Positions 52,799 through 62,507 of a stretch of 64,000 bases of DNA are shown piece after piece. Numbering within the stretch: position 1 is the stretch's first letter; each line of letters opens with the position of its first letter. Source of the stretch: Ponticaulis koreensis DSM 19734 (GTDB lineage Bacteria > Pseudomonadota > Alphaproteobacteria > Caulobacterales > Hyphomonadaceae); assembly GCF_000420665.1 (NCBI RefSeq), contig NZ_ATVJ01000002.1, positions 434,001-498,000 on the forward strand, in the 5' to 3' direction. Under the pieces are notes generated by a model. It was not told the origin of the DNA. It searched no databases and worked only from the letters and a program-made list of their open reading frames with translations. The position numbers and the translations under genes were made by a program.

Positions 52799-55039
52799 TT
52801 AGTTCCTTATGCGTTCGGCCCGATCCACTGCCGTCAGCGACCTGAGCGAGGCAAGAATCAGGGAGAGGTGTTTGAGATCTGCAACCTCGATATCAAACAG
52901 AAGGTCCATGAAATCAATGGAGCGCTCACCTGAATTGACGCCCATAATGTTGCTGCCGCTCTTGGCGATGACATCGCAAAGCTCGGCCAGCACGCCCGGA
53001 CGGTTGTGTGCGGTCACCTTGATACGCCCAAGTGCCATGATCCCGCCCGGCGGTTGCCCGGACCAGGAAAGGTCGAACCAGCGCGCTTCGGCTGCATCAT
53101 CGTCGGCAAGACGGTTACAGTCGATGACGTGCACGGTGAGCGGTTCACCCACTTTCTGCATACCGACAATCCGGTCACCCAGAACTGGCGAGCAGTCATG
53201 GCAGAGATGCAAAGCGCCACTGGAAGGCAGGTCGCGAATATCAATCAGGCGGTTTGCCGTTGCTTCGCTGAGACGCATCGCCTCGAACGAGCGAAGAATA
53301 TCGTGTGCGCGCGCAGGGAAAGCCTCGGCAAGCACTTTGCTGACTTCGATTGTCTGCCGCCCGATCGCATCCAGCAGCTGATCGCCGCTCTTTAGTTCCA
53401 TCCGTTTGGCGACCTCATCAAGGTCAACCTGATTGGTTGTCAGATCGAGCGCTTCGAGCGCAGACGACAGCGCCTTCTGGCCTAGCGCGTGGAAACTTTC
53501 CTGCTCGCGGCTACGAACGAGACGACGGATTGCAGACCTCGCGCGCCCTGTCTGTGTCAGCGCCTCCCAGCCCTGGACCACCGCTTTCTCGTCGCCGCGA
53601 ATAATGTCTACAACGTCGCCATTACGAAGCTCCGTCCGCAAAGGACGGGTTTCGCCATTAATGCGGCAGCCTTTACAGCTATCGCCGACATTCGTGTGCA
53701 CCGCATAAGCAAAATCGAGCGGCATGGCGCCTTTAGGCAGAACGATCAGACGTCCTTTCGGCGTGAAGGCGAAGACGTGATCGAGATACATTTCGAGCTT
53801 GGCGTGCTCGTAAAATTCCTGCGCATCCGCACCATCGCCGACCATTTCGGCGAAGGCTGTCAGGCTGGCCGTCGGGTTAAGGCCAACTTCTGCAGCACCT
53901 TCCGCGTCAAAGCCATATTTTGAGTTCTTATAGGACCAGTGAGCCGCAATACCGGTCTCAGCCGTACGGTTCATGTCCTCTGTACGGATTTGCAGCTCGA
54001 TCCGGCGATTGCCAGCAGCCCGCACAGTCGTGTGGATAGAGCGGTATCCGTTCGGCTTCGGCATCGAAATATAATCGCGGAAGCGGTCCTGAAGACAGGA
54101 CCATTTCTGGTGCACTATGCCGAGCATATGATAGCACTCGTCCGGCTCCTGAACGATCATGCGGAAGGCGAAAATGTCAGCGACATCCCGGAAGGAAATG
54201 TCTTTCCGCTTCAGTTTGCGCCAGATGGAATAAGGCTGCTTCTGACGGCCAAAAACGCGCCCTTTCACGCCCGCACTCTCAAGAATTTCCCGAAGATCGC
54301 GACCAACGCGCTCGATATCGTCTGCGCTGCGGGCATTCAACTCTTTCAGACGATGCGTGATCGCGGCATAGGCTTCCGGATTGAGCTGACGGAAGGACAG
54401 GTCCTCGAGTTCAGCTGCAAACTTATAGATACCGACACGGCGCGCGAGCGGCGCATAAATCTCGAGAGTCTCACGCGCGATACGTTTCCGCTTTTCTTCC
54501 TTCGGCACGAAGTGGATCGTACGCATATTGTGAAGCCGGTCAGCCAGCTTCACCAGAAGAACGCGAAGGTCCTGAACAGACGCCAGAATGAATTTCTGGA
54601 AGTTTTCAGCCTGTTTGGACTGTTCCGAGCGATACTCAAGCTCGGTCAGCTTGGTGACGCCTGCAACGAGCTCAGCGACCTCAGTTCCAAAGAGACTATC
54701 AATCTCTTCATAGGTCGCGTCTGTGTCTTCGATGGTATCGTGGAGAAGTCCCGCGACAATGCTGGCTTCGTCCAACTGGATTTCAGTCAGAATACCGGCA
54801 ACAGCGACGGGGTGGGAATAATACGGGTCTCCAGACGCGCGCTTCTGCGTACCATGCTTCATCATGGCGTACACATAGGCTGCGTTTAGCTGGTCTTCCG
54901 CAGCCTGAGGCGCATACGCGTGGACACGGTCGACAAGTTCATACTGTCGAATAATCTTCGTCGGCCCGCCACTGACTGGCGGGCTCAATACAGGTTCAGA
55001 TTTGTCCTGAACAGCAGGTGCGTTTCCATCCGGGGCCAT
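52799..55039 (-). CDS. rsh: Bifunctional (p)ppGpp synthetase/hydrolase (Rsh/SpoT type)
   Basis: 746 residues. The HD hydrolase has HPVAVAGIL and LLHDTIEDTDAT. The synthetase domain has KPNGYRSIHTTVRAAGNRRIELQIRTEDM. TGS, helical and ACT domains follow (RPGVLAELCDVIAKSGSNIMGVNS in the ACT). As the only long RelA/SpoT protein expected in alphaproteobacteria it should both make and degrade (p)ppGpp. It lies 40 nt after rpoZ, whose product forms part of the ppGpp site on RNA polymerase in other proteobacteria. Confidence 0.96.
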   Translation of the reverse strand: MAPDGNAPAVQDKSEPVLSPPVSGGPTKIIRQYELVDRVHAYAPQAAEDQLNAAYVYAMMKHGTQKRASGDPYYSHPVAVAGILTEIQLDEASIVAGLLHDTIEDTDATYEEIDSLFGTEVAELVAGVTKLTELEYRSEQSKQAENFQKFILASVQDLRVLLVKLADRLHNMRTIHFVPKEEKRKRIARETLEIYAPLARRVGIYKFAAELEDLSFRQLNPEAYAAITHRLKELNARSADDIERVGRDLREILESAGVKGRVFGRQKQPYSIWRKLKRKDISFRDVADIFAFRMIVQEPDECYHMLGIVHQKWSCLQDRFRDYISMPKPNGYRSIHTTVRAAGNRRIELQIRTEDMNRTAETGIAAHWSYKNSKYGFDAEGAAEVGLNPTASLTAFAEMVGDGADAQEFYEHAKLEMYLDHVFAFTPKGRLIVLPKGAMPLDFAYAVHTNVGDSCKGCRINGETRPLRTELRNGDVVDIIRGDEKAVVQGWEALTQTGRARSAIRRLVRSREQESFHALGQKALSSALEALDLTTNQVDLDEVAKRMELKSGDQLLDAIGRQTIEVSKVLAEAFPARAHDILRSFEAMRLSEATANRLIDIRDLPSSGALHLCHDCSPVLGDRIVGMQKVGEPLTVHVIDCNRLADDDAAEARWFDLSWSGQPPGGIMALGRIKVTAHNRPGVLAELCDVIAKSGSNIMGVNSGERSIDFMDLLFDIEVADLKHLSLILASLRSLTAVDRAERIRN

Positions 55040-55079
55040 AAAGACAAGATTACCCTACACGCCCGAATTAGAGAACAGC

Positions 55080-55430
55080 TTAGTAGCGGTCTTCGCGAGC
55101 CGACTCGATTTCCTGCTGGTACGCCTTCATCACGTCTTCCTCAGACTGTGCTGGCGCAGCTTCGAGAGCGCGCTGGTCTTCTTCGCGTTCAGTTTCTTCG
55201 GAAGGACGAACTGTCTGAAGGTTAGCGATCAGCGCTTCTTTGACACTGTTCAGATCAACAGCGTCTTCTGCGATTTCGCGCAGCGCAACAACAGGGTCTT
55301 TATCATTGTCGCGGTCCAGACCGAGCGGAGATCCTTCACGGATCATGCGTGCACGGTGTCCAGCGAGAAGAACGAGTTGAAAGCGGTTGTCGACCTTATC
55401 GAGGCAATCCTCAACAGTTACGCGAGCCAT
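55080..55430 (-). CDS. rpoZ: DNA-directed RNA polymerase subunit omega
   Basis: 116 residues. [20 protein letters not shown] and [10 protein letters not shown] are the omega signature; [20 protein letters not shown] completes the conserved part. The C-terminal tail is acidic ([16 protein letters not shown]). Omega helps assemble RNA polymerase and contributes to ppGpp binding. It is immediately upstream of rsh with a 40-nt gap. Confidence 0.96.
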   Translation of the reverse strand: MARVTVEDCLDKVDNRFQLVLLAGHRARMIREGSPLGLDRDNDKDPVVALREIAEDAVDLNSVKEALIANLQTVRPSEETEREEDQRALEAAPAQSEEDVMKAYQQEIESAREDRY

Positions 55431-55626
55431 TAGACCATCCAGTATCTGGGAAACAATTCTTCTCCCTATACGGGATCGGGAAGTTTTTCAAGGCTTAGGT
55501 CTCAGCGTTTCGCGCCCAATCTGAAGTCACCTGCGACACGTGCTACCACCTGTGCGCAAAATCGTTGATCGAATCCGATCTGTGGATAATGTTGCCCCCT
55601 GTAATCATTGGATTTTGCGAGGTAAA

Positions 55627-56205
55627 GTGGCATTTTATCAAAATGAACGTGTAGCGTTATTTATAGATGGTGCGAACCTCTATTCTGCTGCGAAAACCGT
55701 GGGGGTGGAAATTGATTACCGCAAACTATTGGAGGAGTTCCGCAAGCGCGGAAGGCTCATCCGTGCGTACTATTACACCGCTTTAGTAGAAAACGACGAC
55801 TACTCTCCGATCCGCCCTCTGGTGGATTGGCTGCAGTATAATGGCTTCAACGTGATCACGAAGTCCGCCCGTGAATTCACGGACCGTGACGGACGTCGCC
55901 GCGTCAAAGGCGATATGGATGTCGAAATCACCGTCGATATGATGAATCTCGCCAATCATCTGGATCACATTGTTTTGTTCTCCGGCGATGGCGATCTGAC
56001 ACGTGTCGTGCAGGCTGTGAAAGACAAAGGCGTCCGCGTGAGCGTCGTCTCCACGGTCAAAACACAACCGGCAATGATCTCTGACGATCTTCGCCGTGCG
56101 GCCGATACTTTTATTGACCTGACAGATCTGGCCAAGCTTATTGGACGTCCTCCACGCGACGATGAGCAGAGTTCAGATTATGGCGACGAAGAAGACGACG
56201 ACTAA
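55627..56205 (+). CDS. NYN domain protein (LabA/DUF88)
   Basis: 192 residues starting at GTG 55627 with GAGG 4 nt upstream, giving VAFYQNERVALFIDGANLYSAAK. The NYN signature FIDGANLY, KGDMDVEITVDMM and VLFSGDGDLTRVVQAVKDKGVRVSVVS bears the acidic residues of a PIN-like RNase fold. The protein probably cleaves or binds RNA, but the target is unknown. The C-terminal tail is acidic ([15 protein letters not shown]). The longer frame upstream lies in the rpoZ promoter. It overlaps the UdgB gene by 26 nt. Confidence 0.85.
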   Translation: MAFYQNERVALFIDGANLYSAAKTVGVEIDYRKLLEEFRKRGRLIRAYYYTALVENDDYSPIRPLVDWLQYNGFNVITKSAREFTDRDGRRRVKGDMDVEITVDMMNLANHLDHIVLFSGDGDLTRVVQAVKDKGVRVSVVSTVKTQPAMISDDLRRAADTFIDLTDLAKLIGRPPRDDEQSSDYGDEEDDD

Positions 56206-56857
56206 GAACGCACCGGCAGAGGCCCCCCTTAAATGCCCCCTCTGCCCGCGTCTTGTCGCGTATCGCGAAAAAAACGCTACCGAAGAGCCGGACTGGTTTA
56301 ACGCCCCGGTTCCGAGCTTCGGTGGTAACGATGCCAGGCTGCTAGTCATTGGCCTGGCACCCGGACGCACAGGGGCAAACCGCACAGGCCGCCCCTTCAC
56401 CGGCGACTGGGCTGGCGATCTTCTCTACCCGACACTCGACAAATTCGGCTTCAGTTCCGGCACTTATGATGCGCGCCCTGATGACGGGCTGACGCTTAAC
56501 AAGGCGATGATTACCAACGCTGTGCGCTGCGTCCCGCCGGAAAACAAACCGGTCGGTGCAGAAATCAACGCCTGCAGACCGTTTCTCGAATCCCGTATCG
56601 CCGAGCTTCCTGATCTGAGAGTGATGGTGACGCTCGGAAAAATTTCACACGATTCAACGCTTCGAGCGCTCGGCCTGAAAGTCTCTGCGCACCCGTTCGG
56701 GCACGCCGCTCATTTCACCGTCACAACCCCCTGGCACGACCGCGAGCTCCATATCGTGTCGAGCTATCACTGCTCGCGATACAATACGAACACCGGACGC
56801 CTCACCGAAGAGATGTTCCACGACGTGTTTGAGAAAGCCAAAGAGCTGGCCAGTTAG
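56180..56857 (+). CDS. Uracil-DNA glycosylase, family 5 (UdgB)
   Basis: 225 residues. [29 protein letters not shown] is the motif-1 region of UDG family 5 (GLAPG with no catalytic Asp), and [16 protein letters not shown] is its motif 2. [13 protein letters not shown] with four-residue spaced cysteines near the N terminus, plus [12 protein letters not shown], fits the iron-sulfur cluster set of the family. It removes uracil and other deaminated bases from DNA. The start is ATG 56180 ([10 protein letters not shown]). It overlaps the NYN gene by 26 nt. Confidence 0.9.
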   Translation: MATKKTTTKNAPAEAPLKCPLCPRLVAYREKNATEEPDWFNAPVPSFGGNDARLLVIGLAPGRTGANRTGRPFTGDWAGDLLYPTLDKFGFSSGTYDARPDDGLTLNKAMITNAVRCVPPENKPVGAEINACRPFLESRIAELPDLRVMVTLGKISHDSTLRALGLKVSAHPFGHAAHFTVTTPWHDRELHIVSSYHCSRYNTNTGRLTEEMFHDVFEKAKELAS

Positions 56858-57312
56858 CCGCGCTCTTTCATCAGGCGCTGTTTATCGCGGTTCCAATCGC
56901 GCTCTTTAACCGCATGACGCTTGTCGACCGTTTTACGGCCTTTCGCGATGCCGATTTCAAGCTTCGCGATGCCGCGATCATTGAAGTACAGCTTCAAAGG
57001 AATGGCTGTACGCCCCTGACGCTCAATTGCCTGCGCAATGCGTGCAATCTCTCGCCCATGCACAAGGAGCTTACGCTTACGCTTCGGCTCGTGGTTGAAC
57101 CGGTTGGCTGCAGTGTAGATCGGGATGTCCGCATTGATCAGATAGAAACCGCCATCTTCGATGCTCGCATAAGACTCAGCAATATTTGCCTTACCGTTTC
57201 TGAGGCTCTTCACCTCAGACCCGACGAGCACAATGCCTGCCTCAAGCGTATCTTCGATTTCATAGTCGCGACGCGCTCGGCGATTTTCCGCGATCAGATT
57301 TTTTGCGGCCAT
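56854..57312 (-). CDS. smpB: SsrA-binding protein SmpB
   Basis: 152 residues. [40 protein letters not shown] is the SmpB core, and the basic C-terminal tail [27 protein letters not shown] enters the mRNA channel. With tmRNA it rescues stalled ribosomes; I did not find the ssrA gene here. It begins 1 nt after dapA and converges with the UdgB gene, overlapping by 4 nt. Confidence 0.96.
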   Translation of the reverse strand: MAAKNLIAENRRARRDYEIEDTLEAGIVLVGSEVKSLRNGKANIAESYASIEDGGFYLINADIPIYTAANRFNHEPKRKRKLLVHGREIARIAQAIERQGRTAIPLKLYFNDRGIAKLEIGIAKGRKTVDKRHAVKERDWNRDKQRLMKERG

Positions 57313-57313
57313 A

Positions 57314-58189
57314 TTAATCCAGCAATCCGGCGACTTTCAGCGCCGCATCAATTTCCTTCTTCACGTCATCATTCGGAGGAAGAAGAGGTAAGCGGATTTC
57401 CGGCTCACACAAGCCCAGGCGTGAAAGCGCGTACTTTGTCGGCCCAGGGCTAGGAGACAGGAAGAGCGCGCGGTGCAGGCGGTAAGCCTTCGCTTCGAAT
57501 GCACGCGCAGCTGCGAAATCACCGTGCAGACACGCCGCATGGAGATCAGCCATCAGCTTCGGCGCTACGTTCGCGGAGACAGAGATACAGCCCTGCCCGC
57601 CCATTGCGTAGAAACCGAGCGCCGTCGGATCATCGCCCGAGAGAAGCACGAAGCCATCTTCGCATGTATCAGCGTGCTTGGTGACGCGCGCGAGGTCGCC
57701 GGTCGCATCTTTAATGCCGACAATATTCGGGTTGGATGAAAGCGCTGCAACTGTTTCCGGCTGGATATCACTGATGGTTCGGCCCGGCACGTTGTAGAGG
57801 ACGAGCGGCATCTGAACGGCATCTGCGATTGCAGAGAAGTGCGCAGCGAGTCCGCGCTGGTCAGGCTTATTGTAATATGGGCAAACAGTCAGAGCGGCAT
57901 CAGCGCCGACTTTCTTGGCATGCTGAACCAGACCAATTGCTTCAGCTGTTGAGTTGGACCCACAGCCTGCAATAACAGGAACACGACCATTCACAATCTC
58001 GACGCAACGCTCGACAACCTGACGGTGCTCTTCATGTGAGAGAGTCGCTGATTCGCCTGTCGTACCGCACGGCACCACGGCGCCAGAGCCCGCCTCTATC
58101 TGACGCTCCACCAGTTTCTCGAACGCATCGAAGTCGACGGCATTGTTACGAAACGGCGTTATGAGGGCAGGAATAGATCCTTGAAACAT
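57314..58189 (-). CDS. dapA: 4-hydroxy-tetrahydrodipicolinate synthase
   Basis: 291 residues. [48 protein letters not shown] is the N-terminal signature, and [11 protein letters not shown] and [15 protein letters not shown] carry the tyrosine and Schiff-base lysine. It condenses pyruvate with aspartate semialdehyde in the lysine and diaminopimelate pathway. It is followed by smpB after 1 nt, a common pairing in this group. Confidence 0.96.
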   Translation of the reverse strand: MFQGSIPALITPFRNNAVDFDAFEKLVERQIEAGSGAVVPCGTTGESATLSHEEHRQVVERCVEIVNGRVPVIAGCGSNSTAEAIGLVQHAKKVGADAALTVCPYYNKPDQRGLAAHFSAIADAVQMPLVLYNVPGRTISDIQPETVAALSSNPNIVGIKDATGDLARVTKHADTCEDGFVLLSGDDPTALGFYAMGGQGCISVSANVAPKLMADLHAACLHGDFAAARAFEAKAYRLHRALFLSPSPGPTKYALSRLGLCEPEIRLPLLPPNDDVKKEIDAALKVAGLLD

Positions 58190-58285
58190 GAAAACTCACT
58201 CTCACAGTTTTTGAGGCGTTGCGGGAACCCGGAGATATACATACGATATATGTAGATTACCACTCAATTACAGAGCCCCATTTTC

Positions 58286-60298
58286 ATGAAGCGACTCTCC
58301 CTGCTGACCCTTAGCTTGATTTCGGTTTTCACTATTCAGTCAGCGTCTGCAATCGAGCCGCCTTCACGAAAGCCTAACCCGCCATACATCTCAAGCGTGC
58401 TATCGCGCACGGATACAGAGCGTCTACGGCTTGGACTGGATGCTGCGCGCGATGGCGACTGGAGCCGCGCCGACGCATACAGGGACTCCATCAACGATCC
58501 GACAGCACGGCGCCTGTTGCTATGGAGATCAGCGGCTTCCAGCCTGAGCGGCGCGGATTTCGCCGAACTCGACCGCGCACTTGAAGAACTCGACGGCTGG
58601 CCGGGCATGAACTCGATTCGCGTCCGCGCCGAAGAAGCCATTGCTGATTCCGATCTGTCACCGGGCGAACGTATCGCCTGGTTGCGTGCCTCCGGCCCGA
58701 TTAGCGGTGAAGGCAAGATTGCTCTCGCCGAGGCTTATATTTCTATTGGTCAACGCGAAGAAGCCGAGCTTCTGATCAAGGATGCATGGCATAACCATAC
58801 CTTCCTTGTGAGCCGCCAGCGCGAAATCGCTAACCAGTATGCTGAAATCCTCGACGTTGAGGATCACATTTATCGCGCCGATCACCTGCTCTGGCGTTCC
58901 CAGCGTAGCGCTGCGAGCGATATGAGCCGCTATCTGCCGTCCGGCTGGGATGCCCTCGTTGATGCCCGTATCGCGCTCGCGACAGGTGCAGCAGGTGTTG
59001 ACCGGCTGATTGGCAATGTTCCCGACAGCCTGCAGCTTAATCCGGGCCTCTTATACGAGCGCTCTAAATGGCGCCGTCGCCGCGGTCGCTGGGAAGATGC
59101 ACGCCCACTTCTCCTCGACATCGACCCGTCCAATCTGCCAGAGGCCGCTCTGGAGCGTATCTGGGAAGAGAAGAACCTGCACCTGCGCCGGACCATTCGC
59201 GATGATGAATGGACTGTCGGCTATCAGCTTGCGTCCACGCACGGGCTCACCTCGGGCGCAGACTTTGCCGAAGGTGAATTCTATGCAGGCTGGATTGCGC
59301 TTCGCTATCTGAACCAGCCCGATGTAGCTGCGGAACACTTTGCAACGCTCGAAGCTGGTGTCTCCACTCCAATCAGCCTCTCTCGTGGCCATTACTGGCT
59401 CGGTGAAGCCTATTCCGCCATGAACCGTACGGAAGACGCACGCGCAGCTTATACGCGCGGTGCTCAGCATCTGACGACCTTTTACGGTCAGCGGTCGGCC
59501 GAACGTCTTGGCGAAACAACGATGCAGCTACCGGATATCGTGACGCCGACGGACGCTGAACGCGAAGAATTCGAGAACATGGATCTCGTGCGCGCTCTGC
59601 GCATGCTGGCCGAAGCAGGCGAAAACTATCAGTTCCGCCGCATTTCATTCCATCTCGACAACCAGCTGAGCAGCGCTGCTCAGTATGAAATGCTGTTTGA
59701 TCTCGCGGACGGCTATCACATCACCATGGCCGGTGTTCGCGGGGCAAAAGCGGGCCTGTCTCAGGATATCGTAGCAACTCGCGCAGCCTACCCTCTATTC
59801 GACTTTCCGATGCCAAGCCCGAACTCCAGCGCAGAGCAGGCCCTGACCATTGCTCTCTCGCGTCAGGAAAGCGAGCTGAACACACGCGCGATTTCCAGCG
59901 CCCGCGCTTATGGCCTGATGCAGATGCTGCACTCTACAGCGCGTAGCCAGGCCCGTCGCGAAGGCGAGCCTTACCGTCGCTCATGGCTGCTTGATGATCC
60001 TGTCTACAATGTCACGCTCGGCCGTGCGCATCTGGGCGATCTGATCGACCAGTTTGACGGCTCCTACATTATGGCTATTGCAGCCTACAATGCGGGCGCC
60101 TCTCGCCCGACACGCTGGATGCGCGAATATGGTGACCCACGCGCCGGAGAGATCGACCCGATCGACTTTATCGAGTCCATTCCATTCTCTGAGACGCGAA
60201 ACTACGTCCAACGTGTGCTTGAGAACACTCAGGTCTACCGATTCCGTCTGGCCGGGCAGCCAACGCAGATCACGCTCACACGTGACCTGTCACGCTGA
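58286..60298 (+). CDS. slt: Soluble lytic murein transglycosylase
   Basis: 670 residues. Signal peptide LLTLSLISVFTIQSASA, then a long alpha-helical superhelix (about 30-480) and the catalytic SLT domain from about 505: ALTIALSRQESELNTRAISSARAYGLMQML with the catalytic glutamate, and MAIAAYNAGASRPTRWM. It cleaves the MurNAc-GlcNAc bond in the periplasm, leaving 1,6-anhydroMurNAc. It is monocistronic, with a divergent dapA gene and 96 nt between the starts. Its stop overlaps the convergent dehydratase gene by 9 nt. Confidence 0.95.
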   Translation: MKRLSLLTLSLISVFTIQSASAIEPPSRKPNPPYISSVLSRTDTERLRLGLDAARDGDWSRADAYRDSINDPTARRLLLWRSAASSLSGADFAELDRALEELDGWPGMNSIRVRAEEAIADSDLSPGERIAWLRASGPISGEGKIALAEAYISIGQREEAELLIKDAWHNHTFLVSRQREIANQYAEILDVEDHIYRADHLLWRSQRSAASDMSRYLPSGWDALVDARIALATGAAGVDRLIGNVPDSLQLNPGLLYERSKWRRRRGRWEDARPLLLDIDPSNLPEAALERIWEEKNLHLRRTIRDDEWTVGYQLASTHGLTSGADFAEGEFYAGWIALRYLNQPDVAAEHFATLEAGVSTPISLSRGHYWLGEAYSAMNRTEDARAAYTRGAQHLTTFYGQRSAERLGETTMQLPDIVTPTDAEREEFENMDLVRALRMLAEAGENYQFRRISFHLDNQLSSAAQYEMLFDLADGYHITMAGVRGAKAGLSQDIVATRAAYPLFDFPMPSPNSSAEQALTIALSRQESELNTRAISSARAYGLMQMLHSTARSQARREGEPYRRSWLLDDPVYNVTLGRAHLGDLIDQFDGSYIMAIAAYNAGASRPTRWMREYGDPRAGEIDPIDFIESIPFSETRNYVQRVLENTQVYRFRLAGQPTQITLTRDLSR

Positions 60299-61279
60299 GG
60301 CAAGAATTTCTGACATCTGGGCGGGATCGATATTCCCGCCAGTGATGATCACGATGACGGGCTGATCAGGCGTGATCTGAACCTTGCCAGCCAGCAGCGC
60401 AGCCAGCGCTGCTGCTCCCCCTGGCTCGGCAACCACTTTCAGATGCCTGAACGCGAACCGCACCGCTTCTCGCGCCTCTTCGTCAGAAATGAGCGCGACA
60501 TCGGATAGGTGTTCTTTGTTGATGGCAAAGGTCAGCTCACCCGGGCTGGGCGAAAGAAGCGCATCACAGATAGAACGCGATTCGGGATCGACCTGCTCGC
60601 GATTGCCGGATTTCAGCGAACGGGCATGGTCGTCAAAGTCTTCAGGCTCTGCACCGACCACTCGAAGCTCCGGCCACTGCTTGTGAACCGCCAGAGACAC
60701 GCCGGCGATGAGACCGCCACCACCGACGCAACAAACCAGTGCTTGCGGCGCTGTGTCATCACTGTACTGGCGCGTAATCTCAACGCCGCAACTACCCTGC
60801 CCTGCAATGATGTGCGGATCATCATAGGACGGCACGACGACTAGGTTTTTCTCTGCTGAAATCTTCGCGGCTATCTCTTCGCGGTCTTCGGTGAAGCGAT
60901 CATAGAAAACGATTTCCGCGCAATCGCGAAGCACGCCTTCAACCTTCACCTTTGGTGCATCAGACGGCATCACGATCGTGGCGGGTACGCCGAGTATTTT
61001 TGCCGCTCTGGCGACGCCTTGCGCATGGTTTCCGGATGAGAACGCCACGACACCGCGCGAGCGTTCATCCTCGGTCAGACGCGACAAGCGATTAAAGGCG
61101 CCCCGAAGCTTGAAGCTACCTGTATGCTGAAGCGGTTCGCATTTAACATAAACCGGCACACCGATGCGTGCATCCAGTTCATCGTTGCGAAAAAGCGGCG
61201 TTTCGCGAACGACGCCTCTCACCTGCTGCGCGGCATCGAGAACGTCTTGAACGGTAGGGACTATTGTTCGGGCTGACAT
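60290..61279 (-). CDS. Threonine/serine dehydratase (PLP-dependent)
   Basis: 329 residues. HTGSFKLRGAFNRL contains the PLP lysine, SSGNHAQGVA the phosphate-binding loop, and CVGGGGLIAGVSLAV the glycine loop. There is no C-terminal ACT or regulatory domain, so it is the short catabolic or biosynthetic single-domain type. It deaminates threonine or serine to the 2-oxo acid. It follows the lipoprotein gene with a 19-nt overlap and may be the last gene of the gspL-gspM-gspN run. Confidence 0.9.
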   Translation of the reverse strand: MSARTIVPTVQDVLDAAQQVRGVVRETPLFRNDELDARIGVPVYVKCEPLQHTGSFKLRGAFNRLSRLTEDERSRGVVAFSSGNHAQGVARAAKILGVPATIVMPSDAPKVKVEGVLRDCAEIVFYDRFTEDREEIAAKISAEKNLVVVPSYDDPHIIAGQGSCGVEITRQYSDDTAPQALVCCVGGGGLIAGVSLAVHKQWPELRVVGAEPEDFDDHARSLKSGNREQVDPESRSICDALLSPSPGELTFAINKEHLSDVALISDEEAREAVRFAFRHLKVVAEPGGAAALAALLAGKVQITPDQPVIVIITGGNIDPAQMSEILASA

Positions 61280-61770
61280 GCTGTGACACCCGCAACAGGA
61301 ACCATCGTGCGCCAGCCTTCGGCATCGATCACCGTCAGGCTTGCCTCAGGGACGCGTTGCCCGCCGACCAGTTGCTCGCCCGGTTCCATTCGAAGCTCGA
61401 CCATGCGTCCGTCACCGAATGCAAAGTCCTGCTCGGTCAGTTGCTGGCCAAAAATATCACCGCCGAGTGCAACACGGTTCAGGTCCGCAACCGCAGCATC
61501 AACCCAAAGCAATGCATCCTCGGAACCTGCTTTGGAGAAGAATATAAATTCGGGCTGCTCGCGGCGCGTCCAGAGGAACAGTCCACACTCGCCAACATTG
61601 AGCGTTTGCGCCGGAAGACCACGCTGCGGCGTCTGTACTTGTGCCAGCGGGCTTGGCGGCGCTGCCTGCCCGGCCTGATTGTTCGCTGAAGTTGGCGTTG
61701 CACAACTAGCGAGAACCGCCAGCGCGCCTGATGCGAGTGAAAGCCGGAATGAATTCATGACGAGTCTCAT
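61261..61770 (-). CDS. Predicted lipoprotein, unknown function
   Basis: 169 residues. MRLVMNSFRLSLASGALAVL leads to a lipobox LASC, then a Pro/Gln-rich linker and a small beta-type domain with LNVGECGLFLWTRREQPEFIFFSKAGSEDALLWVD. This pattern is shared by small hypothetical proteins beside alphaproteobacterial type II secretion genes as I recall, but no function is known. ATG 61770 overlaps the gspN stop by 4 nt; ATG 61758 is an alternative. Confidence 0.7.
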   Translation of the reverse strand: MRLVMNSFRLSLASGALAVLASCATPTSANNQAGQAAPPSPLAQVQTPQRGLPAQTLNVGECGLFLWTRREQPEFIFFSKAGSEDALLWVDAAVADLNRVALGGDIFGQQLTEQDFAFGDGRMVELRMEPGEQLVGGQRVPEASLTVIDAEGWRTMVPVAGVTACQPEQ

Positions 61771-62507
61771 TCAATAGAGTGTCGATAGGTGTAACGGTCC
61801 TGGCCCTCAGAAACAAAGCCCAGAAGCGACAATGCATTCGCCGTATCAGAGTTCTGCGTGAAGACTTCGGCAAAGAAGCTGCCGCGCGCATCAAGACCAA
61901 CTTCAAGGCTCGCGTTCACGCGTTCGCCAGCAGGCGTCGCGCCCGAAAGCGCCACAAGCAAATCACCGTCCGCGCAGCTCACTGGCCCGGAAAGCTCCGG
62001 TCCAACCCAGTTCCAGCGCGCTTCAGTCCGCGTCAGAATATCAGTCCAGACGGTCCCTTCGGCCGTCTCACAAAGCTGGTCATCAATCACGAGCTCGGAG
62101 AGGTTGAGGCGGAACTGGCCGTTCAGATCGCGCACTTCCTGCTGCAGGTTCAACAGATCACGCGTTCCGCCCATGGCGCGGATATCAGCAAGACGCGTGC
62201 GACCACCAAGGCCAGAGGACACTTTCCCCTCGCCGGTAATGCTTCCACCCGACAGAGAAAATTCGCCGGAAACGGCTCCAGTCAGCAGTGCTGTGAGGCT
62301 GGTCCTGAACGCAACATCGCCAACCGGCTGGATGCCATACATCACGTTTTCGACACGTCCATTCCAGACGGTACCGGAAGCAACAGCATACCGCACAGAC
62401 GGGTCACGGCTGGTGACCTGATCCATGACAAAGCGCGCAGGCGTCATCGCGAAGGCAATGATGGCCGCGAGGACAACAACGAGACCGGCAGACAAAAACC
62501 ACTTCAT
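61767..62507 (-). CDS. gspN: Type II secretion system protein N
   Basis: 246 residues. One N-terminal membrane segment (FLSAGLVVVLAAIIAFAMTPARFVMD), then GTVWNGRVENVMYGIQPVGDVAFRTSLTALLTGAVSG and GTVWTDILTRTEARWNW, the repeating pattern typical of GspN. It joins the inner-membrane platform of the type II secretion machine. I chose ATG 62507, with GAGG 7 nt upstream, over the GTG 62510. It overlaps gspM. Confidence 0.88.
   Translation of the reverse strand: MKWFLSAGLVVVLAAIIAFAMTPARFVMDQVTSRDPSVRYAVASGTVWNGRVENVMYGIQPVGDVAFRTSLTALLTGAVSGEFSLSGGSITGEGKVSSGLGGRTRLADIRAMGGTRDLLNLQQEVRDLNGQFRLNLSELVIDDQLCETAEGTVWTDILTRTEARWNWVGPELSGPVSCADGDLLVALSGATPAGERVNASLEVGLDARGSFFAEVFTQNSDTANALSLLGFVSEGQDRYTYRHSIE

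Noticed and set aside
53939-54889. 316-codon open frame on the plus strand opposite rsh
   Set aside because: It lies wholly within the antisense of a clear Rsh gene; long antisense frames are expected from codon bias at this GC content, and the peptide has no recognisable motif.
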